Source: Bacillus bingmayongensis (GTDB lineage Bacteria > Bacillota > Bacilli > Bacillales > Bacillaceae_G). From it: 64,000 bases of DNA. Location: assembly GCF_000299035.1 (NCBI RefSeq), contig NZ_JH921518.1, positions 1,090,439 through 1,154,438 of the forward strand, in the 5' to 3' direction. The translations under genes were made by a program, and so were the position numbers. Numbering within the stretch: position 1 is the first letter of the stretch; each line of letters begins with the position of its first letter. The notes beneath the pieces are model-generated. The model was not told where the DNA came from and ran no database searches. It saw only the letters and a list, made by a program, of their open reading frames with translations. This document shows, piece by piece, positions 9,058 to 15,961 of this stretch.

Positions 9058-10265
9058 GACAAGGAAATTCGGTCCAAAATCACATCCGGCACTTTACTTA
9101 CAATCTCCTCCCCAATTTTCAAACTCGCTGTTGCCGCTGGAGACGGTGCATTACAAATATGCATAGAATTTATACCAGGGATAATGCAAAAATCATCTAC
9201 CATATTTCCATTGGATAAAATCGCCTGTGCTCTTACCCCAGCGTGCGTTGGGATGATATCTTTTTCTGTGAGTTCTGGTATTAAGCGCTGCAAGCTTTTG
9301 AGAAAAGATTGTTTGCTGAAAGAGCGGACCATTTCTTTTAGGCCCTCTTTCATATTTGGCATTGCCATTTTCCAAAAGCCGGCGTATGTCATTGTTTCCA
9401 TGAAGTCTTTTATGTCAAAGTCTTTTTTTGTGTAACCTTCACGTTTAAAGCTTAATACTGCGTTTGGCCCTGCGTGTACGTCCCCATTGATCATTCTTGT
9501 GAAGTGAACGCCTAGGAATGGGAAATCTGGGTTTGGAACAGGATAAATTAGGTGTTTGACGAGATAGCGCTTTTCTGGAACGAGTTCGTAATACTCTCCT
9601 CGGAACGGGACGATTTTCATGTCTGTGATGATTCCTGCTTTTTTAGCGATGCGATCGCTATGTAGTCCAGCGCAGTTAATAAGAAATTTTGTTTCAAAGA
9701 CGCCTTTGTTTGTTTCGATTGTAACGAAATCTTTGTGTTCAAAAATCTGTTCTGCTTTTGTGCCTAAGTGTACTTCTCCTCCGCTTTCCTCTATAATACG
9801 TGCAAATGTATGACTAACTCCTTTATAATCAGCAATCCCACAAGAAGGAACGCGAATGGCTCCAAGTCCTTTTACGTGAGGCTCGATTTCCGCTAATTCT
9901 GCTTGATCGATTTTAGAAATGTTCAAACCATTTTGCAAGCCTCTTTCATACAAGTTATGTAAAAGAGGAAGTTCTTCTTTTTCTGTTGCGACAATCACCT
10001 TTCCGCACATGTCATAGGCAATGCCATTTTCTTTGCAGAACTCGACCATTGCTGCGTTCCCTTCTTTTGCGAATCTAGCTTTATAGCTGCCTGGTTTGTA
10101 GTAAATGCCGGAGTGGATGACACCGCTATTATGTCCTGTTTGGTGATACGCAAGTTCTTTCTCTTTTTCAATTACTGCTATTTTGGCATGAGGGAATTTT
10201 TTCGTTAAGGCCATTCCGGTTGATAAGCCGACAATTCCTCCGCCGATAATTAGAAAATCATACAT
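9042..10265 (-). CDS. lhgO: L-2-hydroxyglutarate oxidase
   Basis: A 407-residue FAD-dependent oxidoreductase. The N-terminus carries the dinucleotide-binding motif IIGGGIVGLSTGMAL, followed by the family stretch HQTGHNSGVIHSGIYYKPGS; a second conserved block is VPFRGEYYELVPEK. LhgO oxidises L-2-hydroxyglutarate to 2-oxoglutarate and passes electrons to the quinone pool. It lies 72 bp downstream of glaH, whose product makes L-2-hydroxyglutarate from glutarate, so the two form the glutarate branch of lysine degradation. RBS AAGGGGGAAG supports ATG 10265. Length and motifs match the family. Confidence 0.92.
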   Translation of the reverse strand: MYDFLIIGGGIVGLSTGMALTKKFPHAKIAVIEKEKELAYHQTGHNSGVIHSGIYYKPGSYKARFAKEGNAAMVEFCKENGIAYDMCGKVIVATEKEELPLLHNLYERGLQNGLNISKIDQAELAEIEPHVKGLGAIRVPSCGIADYKGVSHTFARIIEESGGEVHLGTKAEQIFEHKDFVTIETNKGVFETKFLINCAGLHSDRIAKKAGIITDMKIVPFRGEYYELVPEKRYLVKHLIYPVPNPDFPFLGVHFTRMINGDVHAGPNAVLSFKREGYTKKDFDIKDFMETMTYAGFWKMAMPNMKEGLKEMVRSFSKQSFLKSLQRLIPELTEKDIIPTHAGVRAQAILSNGNMVDDFCIIPGINSMHICNAPSPAATASLKIGEEIVSKVPDVILDRISLSKATF

Positions 10266-10306
10266 ATTACTTCCCCCTTATGTTTGTATCCCCTATATTA
10301 GGAAAG

Positions 10307-10331
10307 GCAGGTCTTGGTGTAAGACCCGCCA
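10307..10331 (-). other. Intercistronic hairpin between glaH and lhgO
   Basis: GGTCTT and AAGACC, extended by GGC/GCC with one mismatch, form a stem in the 72-bp gap between the two genes. Only three T follow, so it may tune lhgO expression or RNA stability rather than terminate fully. Confidence 0.45.
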
Positions 10332-10337
10332 CATGTA

Positions 10338-11276
10338 TTATTTAGAAAAACAACCGCGCTGGCGCATAAGCTCTCGGTATAAATCTTTATTTTTCTCAAA
10401 AGGAGCGCGCCCGTGCATCCAAAATAGATTGTTTAATAGAACGAGATCACCAACCGGTAGTTTTAATGCATGCGTTGCTGGAGAGTTCTCCACAGAGTTT
10501 GATAATTCCTTCAAATATGTTGCCTGTTCGATATTATCAGGGTAAGCGAATTGATCAATGAAGCAAATACATGGTGCATTGTTCACATCAAAAAATGTTT
10601 CACGATATACAATTTCTTGCGCATTTTTACTTGGAGGTGCTTTGTACGTGATTTTGACCGATGCGAGTGGATGCTTCCGAAATCTATCAAGCTCTTCCCA
10701 ATCATCTAAATGAAGTAAACGCGACTCGCCCCCTACTGCGTTCTTTTCTTCAATTTTCATCATAAGAAGCCAATCTGTAGGTTCACCCACAAATGTTCCG
10801 TCTGTATGAAGCGTGAATAATCGATACGCCTGGCGAAGATACGAATCACTGCTGTCTGTATCTTTTACGTTAAATCTGGCGTAGTACGTTCCTGTCATTG
10901 CATCAAAGTTAGACGTACCAATTAAATGTGTTAATGCCGTTGCAAATTTCACATAGTTCCCTGCATCTGTCGTTTCTCCCTGTACACCAATTGTAAATCC
11001 GCCCGTTTCTCGGTCATGAATAATGCCCCGAACATTTTCCATAAACGATTCACCAAAGAGCTTTTTCATTCCATCAGCAAGGATAAAGCGGGAATACGGA
11101 ATATATTGTAATGATTGCTCAGAGTGTTCTTTTACCTCTTCGAAAAATTGTTGAAGCAACTGCCCGTCTAACACAATATGATACAAACGTTTATGTTCTG
11201 GATGAGGAACAATTTCATATCCCTCATATTTCTTCGCAAACTTCATCTTCGTTTCTTGTGCCGTAATGATTGACAT
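10338..11276 (-). CDS. glaH: Glutarate 2-hydroxylase (CsiD/GlaH family)
   Basis: A 312-residue Fe(II)/2-oxoglutarate dioxygenase of the CsiD family. It converts glutarate plus 2-oxoglutarate and O2 to L-2-hydroxyglutarate, succinate and CO2. Iron ligands are visible as H and D in FTLHTDGTF and a distal H in LFWMHGRAPF, with the 2-oxoglutarate-binding Arg in the same block. It is the first gene of the glaH-lhgO pair; RBS AAGGAGG lies seven bases before ATG 11276. A sigma-A promoter, a palindrome and a hairpin with a T-run lie in its 5' leader (11305-11530). In E. coli csiD is repressed by a GntR-type protein; no such regulator is in the window. Confidence 0.92.
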   Translation of the reverse strand: MSIITAQETKMKFAKKYEGYEIVPHPEHKRLYHIVLDGQLLQQFFEEVKEHSEQSLQYIPYSRFILADGMKKLFGESFMENVRGIIHDRETGGFTIGVQGETTDAGNYVKFATALTHLIGTSNFDAMTGTYYARFNVKDTDSSDSYLRQAYRLFTLHTDGTFVGEPTDWLLMMKIEEKNAVGGESRLLHLDDWEELDRFRKHPLASVKITYKAPPSKNAQEIVYRETFFDVNNAPCICFIDQFAYPDNIEQATYLKELSNSVENSPATHALKLPVGDLVLLNNLFWMHGRAPFEKNKDLYRELMRQRGCFSK

Positions 11277-11304
11277 CTTAATTCCTCCTTAGTCTGGATA
11301 AATT

Positions 11305-11362
11305 AAAAAGCCAGTCATACGCATCTACAATGTAAAAATTGTAGAAAACGTACAACTGGCTT
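11305..11362 (-). promoter_or_regulatory. Attenuator-like hairpin in glaH leader
   Basis: A long imperfect stem of about 25 positions per arm (outer AAGCCAGT, inner CTACAAT) is followed on the minus strand by TTTTT, about 30 bases before the glaH start. It sits downstream of the promoter, so it is an intrinsic-terminator-like element inside the leader. No known riboswitch class was recognised. Confidence 0.6.
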
Positions 11363-11486
11363 GAAATTACGAGTGTTCTTTAATCTCTTAAAGTACAGTA
11401 ATAATAGACAGTTTTTTTATAAAAATATGAGCAAACAGAAAATGAAGATCGGATATAGAGAAGGCTTATTTCTCCTATGGATCTTG

Positions 11487-11505
11487 TCATTTAATAATTA
11501 AATGA
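11487..11505. promoter_or_regulatory. 19-bp palindrome overlapping glaH -10 (operator)
   Basis: TCATTTAAT-A-ATTAAATGA is a perfect palindrome with nine-base arms. It overlaps the -10 box of the glaH promoter, a position typical of a repressor operator. Confidence 0.6.
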
Positions 11506-11530
11506 TAATTCAAAATATTATAAATGTCAA
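11502..11530 (-). promoter_or_regulatory. Sigma-A promoter of glaH-lhgO
   Basis: TTGACA (11530-11525), a 17-base spacer and TATCAT (11507-11502) on the minus strand predict a start near 11495 and a leader of about 215 nt. The remainder of 11531-11772 holds no visible gene. Confidence 0.7.
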
Positions 11531-11772
11531 TATATTCATTTGGGATGTTCTATGCTTATTACATATACAACATAACTTTTCAAGAAAAGCATTAACGATT
11601 TTCCTCTTCTTTTACCCAGCCGATCTTATTTACTGTCTCGGCTGCAAACGAAAGCGAGGGAGCATAAATAGAAAACAATAATACCAATGAGAGATTCTTA
11701 CAGATAGACCTATATCTATATTCAAATTTCATAAACTATAAAAAATGAATGTAATCCAAATCGAGTGTTATC

Positions 11773-12417
11773 TTAATATAAAGGTCTTCTTCTTATCCAT
11801 TGCGTCGCAACCCATTTTTCACCTTTGATAACAGGTTCACTGCCATGTAAAGTGAGCTTGTTTAATGATGCATCCTGATAAAAATATTCAAAATATACTG
11901 CCATTCCTTTTTTCGGAGATACAGAAAGGTTGAGTTTTGGAAAGAAAGTCTCTCCACCTTCTTCTACATGATTTAGGTACATGACAAGGGTACTAATACG
12001 ATTGTTATTTGCTGCCGCACTGTTTTCTGCAAAAAAATCATAATGTGCTTTATATTCTTGGCCAACTGTATACTTTAAAATATGTAATCCTTCTCCATGT
12101 GAGGCAGGAACATTCATGATTGAAGCGATTCGTCTTTCGATTCTAGTAACGGCCTCACTTACTTCTAAAAACGTACCACTACTCGTCCGAATGTTATTTA
12201 TTTTGCGCGAAACACCAATTTTAGAACGTTTCATTTTATTTTTAGACATTTCAATTAACATTTCACACTCTTCATCACTTAATACATTTGCTAACACGAC
12301 AATAAGAGGCTCTTCTAATCTTGAAATAATTTGAATTTCTCTATCTTCTGTCACAATTGTGTTTCCAATGTGGTTAAAAATCGTTAGTTCCTTATTTTCA
12401 ACTGTTTGATTTTCCAT
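11773..12417 (-). CDS. Prolyl 4-hydroxylase (anthrax-P4H type)
   Basis: A 214-residue Fe(II)/2-oxoglutarate dioxygenase closely resembling the structurally characterised B. anthracis prolyl-4-hydroxylase. It hydroxylates proline in peptides; bacterial substrates are collagen-like or elongation-factor peptides. Iron ligands are H and D in AHYDFF and H in LHGSEP, with the 2-oxoglutarate-binding K in IKGEKWVATQW. The core IRTSSGTFL, VPASHGEGLHILKY and EEGGETFFPKLN blocks are all present. I choose ATG 12417, which matches the family N-terminus; an upstream ATG at 12432 abuts its SD. It is monocistronic, upstream of the glutarate pair and on the same strand. Confidence 0.9.
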   Translation of the reverse strand: MENQTVENKELTIFNHIGNTIVTEDREIQIISRLEEPLIVVLANVLSDEECEMLIEMSKNKMKRSKIGVSRKINNIRTSSGTFLEVSEAVTRIERRIASIMNVPASHGEGLHILKYTVGQEYKAHYDFFAENSAAANNNRISTLVMYLNHVEEGGETFFPKLNLSVSPKKGMAVYFEYFYQDASLNKLTLHGSEPVIKGEKWVATQWIRRRPLY

Positions 12418-12483
12418 TGTTCTTTTCCCCATTTCCCTTAAAAATAATTGGATATTATGAATATATCACATTTTTCTTTCTAT

Positions 12484-12735
12484 TCATTTTTTTAAAAAAA
12501 TTAAAGTGAGGACTGTTCCGCGGAATGAATAGATTATATTGTCATAATGTTCTTTATTCGGTTTATAATCTTCTGCAGGTACAACAGCAATTGCTCGTAA
12601 TCCGTTTTTCACTTCGTTTTTATTTGCATCAATTGATTCTATGGACCATTTACTGAAGTAAGGGATTATAACCATGTTCCCAACGATCTAAAATCAATTG
12701 GCTCAATGTCAGTAATCAATGCGAAAATCTTTTGA
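12484..12735 (-). pseudogene. Degraded gene remnant, family unknown
   Basis: A frame at 12484-12675 gives 63 residues (ending YSFRGTVLTLIFLKK) with no good SD. Immediately upstream a different frame reads KIFALITDIEPIDFRSLGTW before a stop. The two pieces look like parts of one disrupted gene whose 5' side ends next to a repeat element at ~12805. I do not recognise the family. It could also be non-coding. Confidence 0.35.
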
Positions 12736-12804
12736 TTGTAGAAATTGTATTCTTTATTTGGAGTAGAAAAAGCATCTGTGCTAGGAAGTGTAAAGTATAT
12801 TCCA

Positions 12805-12961
12805 ATAAATTAAAACTACCCTCAGTGAGGGATGAAGAAAATCCCCACTGATTATTAACCCTCACCAATCGGGCTTTTACGGGCAGTTTACCTCCCATCT
12901 AACTTCTTTGTTCTTGCTTAATTTTGAGATGAGAGTTTTACTGCTCGTTAATGCGGGGTAA
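12805..12961 (+). repeat. bcr1-like repeat, diverged full-length copy
   Basis: It contains the bcr1 core blocks CCCCACTGATTATTA, CACCAATCGGGCTTTTACGG and a closing TTAATGCGGGGTAA. The 5' ATAAA is degenerate and the hairpin arms have decayed, so this is an old copy. Confidence 0.65.
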
Positions 12962-12974
12962 GCTGGGCAGTTTG

Positions 12975-13328
12975 TTATAAATTTGTTTCCTCATATTCTT
13001 CTTGTGGCTTTTCGCCGTTTACATAGTTTGTATATTGGCGGTACAAATCTTTTAAAGCGCTAATAATTGCGTTTTGTGCTTTCCCTTGATAGTGATAGGA
13101 GATTTCTTGAATGATCTCTTCAATGCCATCTCGTAAACTATGCCCTCTTAAAATTTGCGAAATAAAGTCTCTCCCATGTTCGGTAGCAAGAGTACATGAC
13201 GCCTCAATAATGACATGATATTTGTGATCTGCCTCTATTGTAATTGTTAATGTTTCATAGACACTGCGTACAGCCATCCCTTTTGGTAGTCTTGAGTGTC
13301 CTGCCATGAAAAAAGTTCCTTTACGCAT
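12975..13328 (-). CDS. DUF3870-like protein
   Basis: A 117-residue soluble protein that resembles DUF3870 proteins of Firmicutes, whose function is unknown. Blocks include GHSRLPKGMAVRSVYETLTIT at the N-terminus and a conserved HVIIEASCTLATEHGRDF core. The start at ATG 13328 has GGGGG six bases upstream; the ATG two codons earlier is too close. It sits 82 bp downstream of the GabP-like permease on the same strand and may be co-transcribed with it. Family assignment is by recognition only. Confidence 0.7.
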   Translation of the reverse strand: MRKGTFFMAGHSRLPKGMAVRSVYETLTITIEADHKYHVIIEASCTLATEHGRDFISQILRGHSLRDGIEEIIQEISYHYQGKAQNAIISALKDLYRQYTNYVNGEKPQEEYEETNL

Positions 13329-13410
13329 ATTCATCCCCCATTATTATGCATCGTTTTATTCTATAACTCACATTTAATCAACATATCCTCCTTTATTTTG
13401 TAATAACAGC

Positions 13411-14823
13411 TTAGTCCTTCTCTAGACTAACTTTCGAATCTTTTATCATCGTAAAATCTTCTTTTATTGGCACTCGCTTATTTCTATCTCTTAGAAAATA
13501 GATTGCGATTACGATAGCGGTCGCTAACATCGTCATATAAAATTGCATACGCATATCCGCTATAAACGCTTGTGCAACAAATATCGTAATAATCATCGCA
13601 AGCGTTGCGTAAGTGAGATACGGAAACAGCCACATTTTCACCTTTAACTTTCCAGGGTCTTCCCGTTCAGCTTGTCTTCTTAACCTGATATGAGAAACGG
13701 CAACAAACATATACATCAGCATCGTAACTCCACCTGAGCTATTCGCTAAAAAAGCAAATAATTTATCAGGAGATATGAACTTTAGCATGGCGCAAATGAA
13801 TGCAAATACGATACTTGCATAGATCGCCCAAACTGGTGTCCCTCTACTGTTTAACTTGGAAAACATAAGAGGAGCGTCTCCTTTTTTCGCAAGTGAAAAT
13901 AACATACGAGAACTCGTGTATATACCAGAATTCATAACCGAAAGGAGCGACAGAAATACAACCCCATTCATAATTTCCGCAGCCGCAGGAATTCCTGCCA
14001 TCTGAAATAAACTTGCATAAGGCAGTTTCAATAATTCCGCATTGTTCCACGGCATAAAAATGACCAAAATCGATACAGACCCTACAAAGAAAATCATAAG
14101 ACGCCATACAACACTATTAATCGCTCGTATCACATTTTTCTCTGGATTTTCAGATTCTCCGGCCGCAATTGCAGCTACTTCACTCCCCGATAAAGAGAAG
14201 GAAATAAATACAACACTGAGTAGTACAGGCATAATCCCTTTTGGAAAAAAGCCTCCGTTTTCAGAGATGATAGAAAAATCTGGTCTATCTACATCAGGAA
14301 CAATTCCAAAAATCATCGAAATTCCTAATACTAAAAATGCAAGAATCGCTACAACTTTAATAAGTGCTAACCAATATTCAAACTCTCCATATAACTTGAC
14401 TGAATAAATATTTGTCATTGTCATAAGAACAATCATGAAAAAACTGGCTATCCATGTTGGTATGGAAGGAAACCAATTGTTGATCATCACTCCTAACAAT
14501 ACCGCTTCAATTGCGATAATGATGACCCAATTGAACCAATATAACCAACCGATTGTGTATCCTGCCCAAGGCCCAATTGCTTTATGTGCATATGTCGAGA
14601 AAGAACCGCTATCAGGATTTACCGCAGCCATTTCCCCAAGCATCCGCATTACAAGTACAACCATTAAAGCGCCAATGATATAGGACAAAATGGCAGCTGG
14701 ACCTGTTGATTGAATAATTGTCCCACTTCCTACAAATAATCCCCCTCCGATAACCCCACCAATTGAAATCATTGTGATATGCCTGGTTTTCAAGTCTTTT
14801 TGTAGTTCCTTTTTTTCTTTCAC
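13411..14823 (-). CDS. Amino acid permease, GabP/AAT-like (APC superfamily)
   Basis: A 470-residue, 12-helix permease of the amino acid transporter (AAT) family, nearest in character to GabP, AnsP and RocE. Signatures are ISIGGVIGGGLFVGSG in the first helix, GEMAAVNPDSGSFSTYA, and SLSGSEVAAIAAGESENPEKNV. It would import an amino acid or GABA by proton symport; the exact substrate cannot be read. The best start is GTG 14823, because GGTGATC, a perfect match to the 16S anti-SD, lies six bases upstream. It has a ~290-nt leader with a promoter, a hairpin plus T-run and a cre-like site, so expression is probably regulated at transcription. Confidence 0.83.
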   Translation of the reverse strand: MKEKKELQKDLKTRHITMISIGGVIGGGLFVGSGTIIQSTGPAAILSYIIGALMVVLVMRMLGEMAAVNPDSGSFSTYAHKAIGPWAGYTIGWLYWFNWVIIIAIEAVLLGVMINNWFPSIPTWIASFFMIVLMTMTNIYSVKLYGEFEYWLALIKVVAILAFLVLGISMIFGIVPDVDRPDFSIISENGGFFPKGIMPVLLSVVFISFSLSGSEVAAIAAGESENPEKNVIRAINSVVWRLMIFFVGSVSILVIFMPWNNAELLKLPYASLFQMAGIPAAAEIMNGVVFLSLLSVMNSGIYTSSRMLFSLAKKGDAPLMFSKLNSRGTPVWAIYASIVFAFICAMLKFISPDKLFAFLANSSGGVTMLMYMFVAVSHIRLRRQAEREDPGKLKVKMWLFPYLTYATLAMIITIFVAQAFIADMRMQFYMTMLATAIVIAIYFLRDRNKRVPIKEDFTMIKDSKVSLEKD

Positions 14824-14909
14824 CAAAAAGATCACCAACCTATAAGTATTTATTTTCATAAATCCTTTTGTTAAAGTGAGCATACATAAGATTAAAACAT
14901 CGCCATTGT

Positions 14910-14923
14910 TGATAACGCTTTCT
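14910..14923 (-). promoter_or_regulatory. Candidate cre (CcpA) site in GabP-like leader
   Basis: Minus-strand AGAAAGCGTTATCA matches TGWAARCGYTWWCW at 13 of 14 positions. It lies downstream of the predicted promoter, where CcpA binding would act as a roadblock. Confidence 0.55.
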
Positions 14924-14955
14924 TAAAATCATCCTATAAAAATAAAAAGAGCCAG

Positions 14956-14980
14956 AAAAACAATGTAAAGAGTTACATTG
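14956..14980 (-). promoter_or_regulatory. Attenuator hairpin in GabP-like leader
   Basis: CAATGTAA and TTACATTG form a stem followed by TTTTT on the minus strand. Upstream in the same leader are further small hairpins, including CTTCC/GGAAG and CCAAT/ATTGG. No known riboswitch or T-box core was recognised. Confidence 0.5.
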
Positions 14981-15122
14981 GGTTTTACTGTCTCTATCCC
15001 TATGGCTTGTCTTCCTGCTAAGGAAGTTCAAGTGGAAAGCAGCCAATCATCCTCTATTGGATTAAACGAAATCATATCCGGGCATGCAGAGAGGCTAATC
15101 ACTGTCATCCGATAATAAGCTA

Positions 15123-15151
15123 ATAATAATACAAATATACTGAATATTCAA
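15123..15151 (-). promoter_or_regulatory. Sigma-A promoter of GabP-like permease
   Basis: TTGAAT (15151-15146), a 17-base spacer and TATTAT (15128-15123) on the minus strand predict a start near 15116. Confidence 0.6.
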
Positions 15152-15243
15152 CTTTTATTTAAAATTCAGTCACATAACAAGAACCCCACTGCTTTATCTC
15201 ACTTTCATTTAATAATTACCCTAAATCGCCATATCCCACACTA

Positions 15244-15291
15244 TTGAACTACCCCCACCTACCTCTACATGAGCTTGAGGTGGGGGATTCT
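15244..15291 (+). repeat. bcr1-like repeat, 3' fragment
   Basis: The block GAACTACCCCCACCTACC and its hairpin partner AGGTGGGGG match the right half of the bcr1-like copy at 22527-22660. The terminal GCGGGATAAA is absent. Confidence 0.5.
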
Positions 15292-15333
15292 ACTGTTTCT
15301 GCCGAAACAAAAACACTTCCTCTCGATAAAACG

Positions 15334-15359
15334 ATATCAACTGTTCTTTCCAATATATC
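15334..15359. repeat. Two-unit ATATC repeat
   Basis: CGATATCAAC and AATATATCAAC lie 21 bp apart, followed after ~25 bp by an AAAAAGAGG hairpin. This is a short version of the five-unit array at 15797-15884. Confidence 0.55.
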
Positions 15360-15384
15360 AACCTTCCAACAAATTCCGCCACAC

Positions 15385-15414
15385 AAAAAGAGGCTACCGC
15401 AAACAGGTAGCCTC
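15385..15414 (-). terminator. Hairpin ahead of the 109-aa gene
   Basis: GAGGCTACC and GGTAGCCTC form a nine-bp stem with TTTTT on the minus-strand side. Confidence 0.6.
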
Positions 15415-15448
15415 AGAATGATTTAGGACGGATGAATTTTATCCAATT

Positions 15449-15778
15449 ATGGAACGATATACATATCATGTAAGAAAAGGGGATGAAGTTCTGTTGTATA
15501 CATACAGCTTATACGATTCAGGCAATGCTTTTAGTATCAGAAAATCTTATCATATTAAATGCGATATTCCTCCGCATCGGTTTAGAGCGATTATGATGGA
15601 GTTTCGTCGTAATAAAGAAATTGGAGAAAATATTAGTGAATTTATCGAATTTATGAAGCAGGAGTTTGGTGAAGAATTCGAACTGTTTGAGTATGACGAT
15701 ATTGTACAATATGATGCGGATCAAGAGAATAGCATGATACTAGCAAATCTGTTGGATCAAGCAGATGAACATGTATAA
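15449..15778 (+). CDS. Hypothetical protein, 109 aa
   Basis: A 109-residue soluble, acidic protein beginning MERYTYHVRKGDEVLLYTYS and rich in Glu/Asp in its C-terminal half (EQ/ED blocks around residues 70-105). No membrane segment, signal peptide or known motif is visible, and I do not recognise the family. The SD is weak (an AGGACGG lies about 20 bases upstream), so the start is uncertain. It is a lone plus-strand gene between two copies of the ATATC repeat, each followed by a hairpin. Confidence 0.6.
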   Translation: MERYTYHVRKGDEVLLYTYSLYDSGNAFSIRKSYHIKCDIPPHRFRAIMMEFRRNKEIGENISEFIEFMKQEFGEEFELFEYDDIVQYDADQENSMILANLLDQADEHV

Positions 15779-15796
15779 GATAATTAAAATAAAACG

Positions 15797-15884
15797 ATAT
15801 CAACCATTCTTTCAAATATATCAGTGCTTTTCAAAATATATCGACCGTTTCTCAGCATATATCGGCGGTTCGACATGAGATATC
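15797..15884. repeat. Five-unit ATATC array with 20-21-bp period
   Basis: ATATC ends fall at 15801, 15822, 15842, 15863 and 15884, so units repeat every 20-21 bp. Each unit is roughly TTTCNAATATATCNRC. The even spacing of two helical turns is striking. Related shorter arrays are at 15334-15359 and 5437-5461. Confidence 0.7.
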
Positions 15885-15921
15885 GACCTCTCGCCAAAAT
15901 TTGCGCTCGCTACACACACGC

Positions 15922-15958
15922 AAAAAGAGGTCACCCCGCCATGGGGTAACCTCTTTTT
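15922..15958 (-). terminator. Terminator of SLH amidase gene
   Basis: AAAAAGAGGT and ACCTCTTTTT form a stem with an inner ACCC/GGGT pairing, directly after the stop codon. Confidence 0.8.
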
Positions 15959-15961
15959 CAA

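Noticed and set aside
12716-12898. 60-codon minus-strand frame (GGKLPVKARLVRVNNQWGF)
   Set aside because: It is read from the bcr1-like repeat; the same phrase would be read from other copies.
13411-14823. T-box or lysine riboswitch in the GabP-like leader
   Set aside because: Neither the T-box AGGGTGGNACCGCG nor an L-box core is present on the minus strand.
15797-15884. CRISPR array or plasmid-type replication origin
   Set aside because: The units are ~21 bp with short conserved cores and no spacers of uniform length, and no rep gene is near.
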